From assembly GCA_021414045.1 (NCBI GenBank), contig JAIOPF010000140.1, positions 1-6,663 of the forward strand: DNA of 6,663 nt, given 5' to 3'. Positions 1-4,700 of this stretch are shown here, piece by piece; the stretch's first letter is position 1; the number at the start of each line of letters is the position of its first letter. The notes under the pieces are model-generated. The model saw nothing but the letters and a program-made list of their open reading frames with translations. It did not search any database and was not told the origin of the DNA. The translations under genes and the position numbers were made by a program. The stretch comes from Deltaproteobacteria bacterium. Lineage in GTDB: Bacteria; UBA10199; DSSB01.

Positions 1-334
1 ATAGTGATTGGGTTTTTCGCAGGAAGAACAAGATATCCTGCAAGTTCCAACCATCGACGAATTCTAGAACCAAATAATGATTGTTTCCCTCAGAGAAATA
101 TTCGTGAGCTGCGATGATGTTTGGGTGACTGAGCTCGGAGAGGGTGTCGAATTCGGAGCGTAACATTCGAATAAAGGCGCCGTCGTAGCTGAACTCCTTC
201 CGCAATGTCTTAATTGCGACCTTGGTTGACGGCTTTTCCAGGTCTTCAGCGAGGAGAATCTCCGCGGTTCCGCCTCGGGTCAAATGTTTGAGTATGCGGT
301 ATCTGCCGCGGAGGCAATGGGGTTTTGCGTTCAT
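1..334 (-). CDS. Ser/Thr protein kinase, N-terminal part (cut by window edge)
   Basis: This is the first 111 residues of a eukaryotic-type (Hanks-type) protein kinase, a cytoplasmic-facing enzyme that phosphorylates Ser/Thr on partner proteins. The kinase fold begins almost at once: residues 10-14 are GRYRI, a glycine-rich loop follows at about 19-28 (RGGTAEILLA), VAIK at 39-42 supplies the ATP-anchoring Lys42, Glu61 is the probable helix-C partner, SHPNI lies at 69-73, and the hinge with LVLEFVDG is at 88-95. The catalytic loop (HRD), DFG and everything downstream lie outside the window, so activity and any membrane or sensor domain cannot be judged. The glycine loop is degenerate compared with GxGxxG. 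The ATG at 334 is the only reasonable start because an in-frame TAG lies just upstream. It has only a weak purine tract of its own; the strong Shine-Dalgarno serves an overlapping leader ORF. Confidence 0.88.
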   Translation of the reverse strand, partial: MNAKPHCLRGRYRILKHLTRGGTAEILLAEDLEKPSTKVAIKTLRKEFSYDGAFIRMLRSEFDTLSELSHPNIIAAHEYFSEGNNHYLVLEFVDGWNLQDILFFLRKTQSL

Positions 335-363
335 GAAGCGTGCTTTCTAATTTCTAATTTCAT
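331..363 (-). CDS. Possible 10-residue leader ORF overlapping the kinase start
   Basis: This short frame encodes MKLEIRKHAS. It begins with ATG at 363 and ends with TGA, whose last bases overlap the kinase ATG in an ATGA arrangement. An AGGAGA sits 8 nt before this ATG, which is ideal spacing, whereas the same motif is 37 nt from the kinase ATG. This suggests that ribosomes load on the leader and restart at the kinase (translational coupling). The peptide is too short to recognise, and its coding nature rests only on this geometry. The alternative is that the kinase uses its own weak AGAAAG. Confidence 0.35.
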   Translation of the reverse strand: MKLEIRKHAS

Positions 364-371
364 TCCCCAAA

Positions 372-377
372 TCTCCT
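372..377 (-). promoter_or_regulatory. Shine-Dalgarno AGGAGA of the leader ORF
   Basis: On the minus strand AGGAGA lies 8 nt before the leader ATG at 363 and 37 nt before the kinase ATG at 334. It is the only good ribosome binding site upstream of the kinase, which is why the leader ORF is proposed. Confidence 0.45.
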
Positions 378-380
378 GTA

Positions 381-394
381 TTAATATATATTAA
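381..394. promoter_or_regulatory. 14-bp perfect AT palindrome between divergent genes
   Basis: TTAATATATATTAA reads the same on both strands and lies in the gap between the divergent kinase and murD-like genes. It could contain overlapping -10 elements for both directions or bind a dimeric regulator. I could not pair it convincingly with a -35 box on either strand, so the role is a guess. Confidence 0.3.
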
Positions 395-443
395 GACGGC
401 TTAGTTTATGCGGCCCCAAGGGATTCTATAAAGGAAAATATAT

Positions 444-1798
444 ATGAACGAATTAAGGGGGAAAAAAGCGCTCGTTTTGGGTTTGAATCAAGAAGGTTAC
501 GAGGTGCTCAAGGCTCTCGCCGGCCTCGGGGCGAAGGCGATCGGTTACGGCAACATCACCGACGGAGAATGGGGCAACAGAACCTCCCAAGAACCGCTTC
601 CACGATCGGTTCAGATCTTTGAAAGCGACGAACCCCCTCCCGAGGCCTTGCAGGTGAACGTGGTGGTGGTCGCCTCCAGACAAAAGGCCTATCTTCCTAT
701 TTTGGAAGCCCTTAAATCTAAAGGTGTCCAGTTTTACACTCCGATACAGTTCGTGCTTCAGTTTTCTAAGGTTCCGATCATTGCCGTCACCGGGACTAAC
801 GGGAAAAGTTCAGTCGCAAAGTTGACCGAATTAATGCTTTCTAAATCGGGAAAATCCGTTCTCCTAGCCGGCGGCTCCTTTCAGCCTTACTCAAGGCTGC
901 TCACCAGCAAAATGAAATTCGACATGGCTGTTTTCGAGGTCAACAGCACCACTCTTGCTGCCGAGACTGATTTTAAGCCGCAGGTGGCTATCGTTACGAA
1001 TATCGTCCCGTCGCATTTCGAGCGTCACGATAGCTTTCAAGAATACCTCCGCGCCAAAGGAAAGATTTTTGCGAAACAAACGGCGGAAGATTTGGTGGTG
1101 TATAACGCGGAAAATCCCTACGTGGTGGATATGGTCAAGGCGGCGAAGTCGCGGCGATTTCCGGTTTACAACGCCCATTTGCAAGAAGGGGTGGAAAGTT
1201 CGCCCGCAGGACAATGCTACTACAAGAAGCAAGCCGTATATTACTGTCTTCCAGGCAAGGAACCCGAGATCTATTCCACTCTTTCCTGGCAGGTGAAGGG
1301 CCGTCATTTTATCAGCAACGTGCTTTGCGCCTTGTCCGCGGCGCGCGCGATGGGGGCAGATTATGATTCCATCGTCGCGGCCTTGGATCAGTTTGAAGGG
1401 CTTCCACATCGCATGAAAAAATGTCTCGAGAAGGATGGGCTAACTTTTTATGACGATTCCCGTTCGTCAAATCCCGCCTGGCGCCTTTTATCCGAAAGCA
1501 CGTCAAGCTGTTCATTATCGCCGGAGAGGGAAGAAGAAGGATGTTCTTTTACCTCAAGGACATAACGGATACCTACCTCGTTGAGACCCTTCAGGAGGCG
1601 GTGCATTTAGCGCGAGATGCCTCTCAAAAGGGCGACATCATCGTCTACTCTCCCGCAGCGCCTCCTGAACCGCACTTGTACGGAGGCTTCGATGGACGAG
1701 GGAATGCCTTCATTGAAACCCTCAATCAAGAGTTTGGACTGGATTTTGAAAAGATACGCCGGGCCATGTCCATTCAGCCCGGCGGTATCAAAATGTAA
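444..1798 (+). pseudogene. murD: MurD-like ligase gene, broken by a frameshift
   Basis: MurD adds D-glutamate to UDP-MurNAc-L-alanine in cytoplasmic peptidoglycan precursor synthesis. The first frame (444-1565) gives a Rossmann-like N-terminal domain (VLGLNQEGYE, residues 11-20), the ATP loop GTNGKSS (117-123, Lys121), TNIVPSHFERH (185-195), the likely carbamylated Lys205 in YLRAKGKIF, GRHFISN (286-292), GLPHR (319-323) and DDSRSSN (337-343). After residue 345 (about 1478) homology moves to the -1 frame: LAPFIRKHVKLFIIAGEG, then TLQEAV, YSPA and the RGNAF motif, ending at TAA 1796-1798. Joined, the product would be about 451 residues, but roughly 25-30 residues usual between IAGG and TLEEAV are missing and the C-terminal tail is longer than usual. 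Several motifs also deviate: family DHLDRH is SHFERH, SSFQL is NSTTL, and HN is HF. AAGGA 8 nt before ATG 444 sets the start. It sits alone, outside a cell-wall cluster, so it is likely a decaying paralogue. A sequencing error could explain the frameshift but not the other changes. Confidence 0.7.
1541..1798 (+). CDS. C-terminal MurD fragment in the shifted frame
   Basis: This 85-residue frame starts at an ATG that overlaps the end of the first frame by 25 nt. It contains the C-terminal signature of Mur ligases: TLQEAVHLARDA near residues 16-27, a GDIIVYSPA strand (31-39, family GDvvLLSPA) and GRGNAF (52-57, family RGxxF). The same frame is open and homologous upstream to about 1478, so the ATG is probably just an internal Met of the broken murD-like gene. 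A purine-rich tract just before the ATG could allow restart, giving a separate fragment. On its own it lacks the ATP-binding domain and should not be a ligase. Confidence 0.4.
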   Translation: MFFYLKDITDTYLVETLQEAVHLARDASQKGDIIVYSPAAPPEPHLYGGFDGRGNAFIETLNQEFGLDFEKIRRAMSIQPGGIKM

Positions 1799-1824
1799 AA
1801 TCGGGTTTTGTTCCCTAGATGCGA

Positions 1825-3165
1825 TCAACCATCGGCTTCGTATGAAGCACCCATGGGGTAACCGCTTGCGCCGAGCTCCGCCATGTCTTGGATGTGCCCC
1901 TCGTTTCCAGCCTCCGTATTCCGAGGAGCGGGGTAAAAATTCTCATTTTTCTGAGTAAGCGTGGAATGCGTGGTGGTGAGAGTATAGCTTGTGGAGTCTT
2001 CATTGAAGAAGTCGAGGTTTGTGTCTCCGATCTTCACCTGATTAGCGGTGTCTCCCTTCGATGCGGTATAACCCAAGGCAGTCAGGCAATCGATGAGATT
2101 CTTCCCCATTTCGACTTCGACGTCCTGCATTTTTTTGTAGTCGTCGTCGTTTTTCGTGAAATATTTATTTAAGGTGCTCCAAGTCCCTTGGCTGGGATCG
2201 GACTCGGAATCCGCGTGCCAATTATCGTCTTCTCTTTTCGCTTCGGCGTTGGCATTGGAGATATCCGTATCGCGCTTGGTTTTCAGCTGCTTCCAGTCGT
2301 CAATTTTTCCGTCTGCGGGAACGCCCAGCTGATTGAGCATTTTCATGAGGGGACCCATATCCGCTGGGGGTTGAGGAAGATGGTCAAGGTCGACCCCCGC
2401 TGATTTTGCCGCATCAGCGACATCTTGCGGTGTTTTTCCGGGGATCTTGTCTGCTAAGTCCCTAGCCGCCTTGGGGATGGCCGCTTGTTCGGAAAAGTCT
2501 TGGTTCACTTCGTCATAAAGCTGCTGGGCCTGATCGATGCTGTCTCCTTTGAGGTCAAGCGAGCTTAAGGCGCGTTCCAGTTTCGCATTCATCCCCGTCT
2601 TTGCAGAGTCTGAAAGGTCGCTGCCTTGAATCTGCGACTTGAGGTCCTCAACTTGTTTTTTTAGTTCTTCTTTGGGAGCTGCCAGGTCATCTTCCGTGGG
2701 CTCGCCGGTTCCGTCGACTCCACCCATATCGGGGGGATAAGCGAGCTCGTTCATCTTGGTTGCGATCGCTGCGAATGCTTCTTGCTGTGCCTTGCCAGGC
2801 GACATTCCAGCAGCCTTGTTGATATCTCCCCACACCGTGGCGTAATCCGCTCCCAATTCTTTTTTCATTTTTCCGGCCATGTCGCGAAGACTGGTAGCAG
2901 ATAATTCACCTTGAGGTCCTCCGGCTCCTTCTGCGTTCGGATCTCCACCCAAGTCCTCACCGACGTAATTATCACCCGACCCCTCACCGTAGGAATCGTC
3001 CATGCCGTAATTGTCGTCCGGATATTCGCCACCCGTTGGTCCAGTCGGGCCCGTAGGACCTGTCGAACCGCCACCGTAAGCATTGGCGTAAGGATCGCTC
3101 CCATAATTCTTGCTGTAGGGATCTTGCGGGGGGGGAGTTTGGTTATTCTTAACTGGAGTGCTCAT
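1825..3165 (-). CDS. Orphan 446-residue hydrophilic protein with Gly-Pro-Thr repeats
   Basis: I do not recognise this protein. Residues 1-85 are low-complexity, rich in Pro, Gly, Tyr, Asp and Asn, and include three Gly-Pro-Thr triplets (36-44) like a short collagen stretch, then an acidic Gly/Asp/Tyr-rich tract (46-75). Residues 88-145 look helical. Residues 164-240 are charged and heptad-like, probably coiled coil (KEELKKQVEDLKSQI at 165-179). A Trp/Asp-rich middle (290-355) and a Thr/Asn-rich C terminus (380-446) follow. There is no signal peptide or membrane segment and only one cysteine (Cys360), so it is cytoplasmic unless exported by a non-Sec route. AGGAGG lies 9 nt before the ATG, and a plausible sigma70 promoter lies just upstream. 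It ends 26 nt from the murD-like gene, convergent, with no clear terminator between. A structural, surface or effector role is possible, but nothing in the sequence proves one. Confidence 0.85.
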   Translation of the reverse strand: MSTPVKNNQTPPPQDPYSKNYGSDPYANAYGGGSTGPTGPTGPTGGEYPDDNYGMDDSYGEGSGDNYVGEDLGGDPNAEGAGGPQGELSATSLRDMAGKMKKELGADYATVWGDINKAAGMSPGKAQQEAFAAIATKMNELAYPPDMGGVDGTGEPTEDDLAAPKEELKKQVEDLKSQIQGSDLSDSAKTGMNAKLERALSSLDLKGDSIDQAQQLYDEVNQDFSEQAAIPKAARDLADKIPGKTPQDVADAAKSAGVDLDHLPQPPADMGPLMKMLNQLGVPADGKIDDWKQLKTKRDTDISNANAEAKREDDNWHADSESDPSQGTWSTLNKYFTKNDDDYKKMQDVEVEMGKNLIDCLTALGYTASKGDTANQVKIGDTNLDFFNEDSTSYTLTTTHSTLTQKNENFYPAPRNTEAGNEGHIQDMAELGASGYPMGASYEADG

Positions 3166-3174
3166 GGATTCGAT

Positions 3175-3180
3175 CCTCCT
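3175..3180 (-). promoter_or_regulatory. Consensus Shine-Dalgarno AGGAGG of the 446-residue gene
   Basis: AGGAGG on the minus strand is 9 nt before ATG 3165. It is one of the strongest ribosome binding sites in the window and fixes this start. Confidence 0.75.
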
Positions 3181-3200
3181 CAGGATTCGTGCTTTTAAGT

Positions 3201-3229
3201 ATTCTGAATCCCTTGCTTTTTATTGTCCA
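3201..3229 (-). promoter_or_regulatory. Probable sigma70 promoter for the 446-residue gene
   Basis: On the minus strand TGGACA (3229-3224, 5 of 6 matches to TTGACA) is followed after 17 nt by CAGAAT (3206-3201, 4 of 6 matches to TATAAT). Transcription would start near 3194, leaving a leader of about 28 nt that carries the AGGAGG site. The spacing is coherent; the -10 box is weak. Confidence 0.45.
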
Positions 3230-3358
3230 GTCCGTCTTCAAAGCCAGGGGGCTTTCATTTCTGGTAGCAAGGTTACGTTATCTTTTTTCGGGGGTGGAGA
3301 GGGAAATCGAGAGAAATATCAACAGAATCTCCGCCCCCGAAGCCCATTAGATCCACTG
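3230..3358. other. Non-coding gap with inverted repeats
   Basis: No convincing gene lies here. AAAGCC-AGGG-GGCTTT at 3240-3255 is a small perfect hairpin. An 11-nt inverted repeat (3289-3299 with 3329-3339, one G-T wobble, 29-nt gap) follows. Neither has a T-tract on the correct side, so neither is a good intrinsic terminator for the possible minus-strand gene that ends at 3359. Confidence 0.4.
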
Positions 3359-3607
3359 CTATTCTCGGTTTATCCGCCTAAGCAGTTGTGACACCTCAAA
3401 AAAAAGCTTCTCTTCTTGTTTGTGAGTCGCTGATCTTCCATTGAGGACTAAAACCCTCATTTCTTGGACGGAAGGTGAAGGCGAAAGGGAGCGATCGTCA
3501 AGCTTTCCGACAGTCGGGACAGTTTTGCTGCATTTTAAGGCGAAAATTTCTAAAAGGGTTCTTGAATTTGGAGTTTTTACGTACGGAATTTTTCTATATT
3601 GGGGCAT
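3359..3607 (-). CDS. Possible small protein of 82 residues
   Basis: This is an unrecognised basic small protein. It begins MPQYRKIPYVKT, has a Ser/Pro-rich centre (LSPSPS) and a charged, probably helical C terminus (KQEEKLFFEVSQLLRRINRE). A GGAGG lies 4 nt before ATG 3607, which is close but usable. A TTG at 3631 would add 8 residues. There is no signal peptide or membrane segment. It is the only frame with a ribosome binding site in this gap on the minus strand. The short length and the lack of a recognisable family keep confidence low; it may be a chance frame. Confidence 0.4.
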   Translation of the reverse strand: MPQYRKIPYVKTPNSRTLLEIFALKCSKTVPTVGKLDDRSLSPSPSVQEMRVLVLNGRSATHKQEEKLFFEVSQLLRRINRE

Positions 3608-3625
3608 CAAACCTCCATAAAAATA

Positions 3626-3637
3626 CCTCAATTGAGG
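3626..3637. promoter_or_regulatory. 12-bp palindrome CCTCAATTGAGG
   Basis: This is a perfect palindrome just upstream of the possible minus-strand start at 3607, in the AT-rich gap before the plus-strand unit. It is a reasonable operator shape, but no regulator is evident nearby. Confidence 0.25.
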
Positions 3638-3667
3638 GTTATCCTCCCCATTTTTGAACTATTAGGG

Positions 3668-3698
3668 TTAGCGATCGAAATGAAAAAAAGCATATAAT
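3668..3698 (+). promoter_or_regulatory. Possible promoter with a consensus TATAAT
   Basis: A perfect TATAAT lies at 3693-3698 in a strongly AT-rich stretch. The -35 is poor: TTAGCG at 3668-3673, with a 19-nt spacer. It would start a transcript near 3705 that ends at the terminator at 4045-4077. Confidence 0.35.
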
Positions 3699-3805
3699 TA
3701 TTTGTTTTTATTTGGTTTATTAAAAATTTTACAGTGTCCATTTTACTGGCCCGTTTTATGCACGATTTTCAATTGTCAGCTTTTTCAGCGAAAGCGAGTA
3801 GGCAC

Positions 3806-4027
3806 ATGGCTTGGAAACCCAAACAAGAGACGAATTCGGAGATCCTGCAGGAATTGATACGCGAGGATTCCCCGACGGGGAAATCCGCAAATCCCAAGCC
3901 CTCGAAAGTGAAAGAGCAAACTGGCGACCAGTCATCGGGACCTCACTGGCAGGTCCAAGGCACCAAGCCGACGCCCTTCGTCGACGATTTTTTCTTAAGT
4001 CATCCAGACAAAGTCCTCGGCATCTGA
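3806..4027 (+). CDS. Possible small hydrophilic protein of 73 residues
   Basis: This is an unrecognised protein beginning MAWKPKQETNSEILQELIRE. It has a short predicted helix (residues 8-19), a Lys/Ser/Pro/Gly-rich middle (20-50) and a distinctive end, PFVDDFFLSHPDKVLGI. There is no signal peptide or membrane segment. ATG 3806 is preceded by a weak AGTAGG at 3 nt; in-frame ATG 3758 and GTG 3734 would extend it to 89 or 97 residues but have no ribosome binding site. The stop lies 17 nt before a strong terminator, and a TATAAT lies upstream, so the region is probably transcribed. The weak start leaves open that the product is an RNA: a 9-bp hairpin with one bulged base (3865-3873 with 3877-3886) sits inside it. 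Confidence 0.5.
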   Translation: MAWKPKQETNSEILQELIREDSPTGKSANPKPSKVKEQTGDQSSGPHWQVQGTKPTPFVDDFFLSHPDKVLGI

Positions 4028-4044
4028 TTGCACCATCACATGCC

Positions 4045-4077
4045 AAAAAATGCCCCGGTCGCCCTGGGGCATTTTTT
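4045..4077 (+). terminator. Strong intrinsic terminator, usable on both strands
   Basis: AAAAAATGCCCC (4045-4056) pairs perfectly with GGGGCATTTTTT (4066-4077) around a 9-nt loop, and the T-tract runs to 4079. It ends the small unit at 3806-4027. The A-tract on the left makes a T-tract on the minus strand too, so it could also stop read-through from the aminotransferase gene. Confidence 0.88.
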
Positions 4078-4111
4078 TTACTTTTCCACAGCCTAGGTTC
4101 TTCCCATTTGG

Positions 4112-4139
4112 GATAACTTATGATAACTCCATGATATCT
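4112..4139 (+). repeat. Three GATAACT-like repeats one helical turn apart
   Basis: GATAACT at 4112-4118, GATAACT at 4122-4128 and GATATCT at 4133-4139 are spaced 10 and 11 nt start to start, so they lie on one face of the helix. They lie 27 nt before the GTG start of the exported protein. A TATGAT (4119-4124) inside them may be its -10 box. They are candidate regulator sites. Confidence 0.35.
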
Positions 4140-4165
4140 GAAGTGAAGACTCGAAAGGAGGTCCT

Positions 4166-4696
4166 GTGGAAAAGTCCAGTTTTTCGAAGCGATTTTGGGG
4201 TCTGGTGTTTGCCCTGACGATCCTCGGATCGGTAGGAGCGGTTGCCAAGGCCTTGGCCGCCAATGAGGCGGTACCCGAAAAGAACCTGCAAACGGCTCCG
4301 GCCCTTGCCTCTAGTGCTCCGGCAGCTTCGTCCCCCTCCCAGGGAGGCCTAGCCACGGATGCCGGTCAAGAGTTCAAGTCCGGCGCTGGCGGGATAGGTC
4401 GTGGTTTCACGAAGGGTGCCCAGGTTACTGGGCACGCTTTTAAAAAGGCCGGAACGACGATGGCAAGCGGCTTCAAAAAAGCCGGCAGTGCCATTCGCAA
4501 TTACTTCACGGGTAAAAAAGACAATGACGTTGAAGAATCCGATCTAAGCGGTGTTAAGGGCGACGAAGCCTCCGCCGCGTCGCCTCATGACAATGCGGCG
4601 CAAGAGTTGGATGCCGTCGGCAACGAAATGCCCAAGAAGGCTGAGCCGCGAAAGCTTTCCAAGAAAGCTTCGGCTCCCGCTTCCGAAGTGAATTAG
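4166..4696 (+). CDS. Exported basic protein with 11-residue amphipathic repeats
   Basis: This protein of 176 residues is of no family I recognise. Residues 1-31 form a Sec-type signal peptide: a basic start (Lys3, Lys8, Arg9), a hydrophobic core (12-26) and a likely signal peptidase I site after AKALA at 31. An Ala/Ser/Pro-rich linker (32-65) follows. Phe then recurs exactly every 11 residues at 70, 81, 92, 103 and 114, usually followed by Lys/Gly (FKSGA, FTKGA, FKKAG, FKKAG, FTGKK). The rest is charged and probably disordered, with a Lys-rich end. Such 11-mers in other proteins form amphipathic helices that bind membranes or other surfaces, so a periplasmic envelope-binding role is possible but inferred. 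The start is GTG: AGGAGG lies 4 nt upstream and no in-frame ATG precedes it. It is monocistronic, convergent with and 4 nt from the aminotransferase gene. Confidence 0.85.
   Translation: MEKSSFSKRFWGLVFALTILGSVGAVAKALAANEAVPEKNLQTAPALASSAPAASSPSQGGLATDAGQEFKSGAGGIGRGFTKGAQVTGHAFKKAGTTMASGFKKAGSAIRNYFTGKKDNDVEESDLSGVKGDEASAASPHDNAAQELDAVGNEMPKKAEPRKLSKKASAPASEVN
4643..4676. repeat. 14-bp hairpin at the 3' ends of convergent genes
   Basis: GAGCCG (4643-4648) pairs with CGGCTC (4671-4676), and AAGCTTTC (4652-4659) pairs with GAAAGCTT (4663-4670) around a CAA loop. A 3-nt bulge (4649-4651) separates the two stems. It lies inside the last codons of the exported-protein gene, just beyond the end of the aminotransferase gene. 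There is no T-tract, so it is not a classical terminator, but it may stabilise or limit both 3' ends. Confidence 0.5.
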
Positions 4697-4700
4697 CCGG

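Noticed and set aside
427..432. TATAAA as a -10 box for the murD-like gene
   Set aside because: It overlaps the Shine-Dalgarno region and would start the transcript too close to ATG 444 to keep the ribosome binding site.
891..1409. Minus-strand 172-residue frame within the murD-like gene
   Set aside because: The plus strand carries clear Mur ligase motifs through this stretch; the opposite frame has no motif and no ribosome binding site.
1476..1500. Programmed -1 frameshift to join the two MurD frames
   Set aside because: The sequence around CGC CTT TTA does not fit X XXY YYZ, since re-pairing of CTT to CCT would mismatch. The internal deletion and altered motifs also favour decay.
3127..3136. 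G-run as a phase-variation tract in the 446-residue gene
   Set aside because: It encodes the Pro codons near residues 11-13 and is short. One locus alone gives no sign of length switching, although a frame change here would silence the gene.
3240..3255. AAAGCC-AGGG-GGCTTT hairpin as a terminator
   Set aside because: There is no T-tract after the stem on either strand, and it is about 100 nt from the nearest gene end.
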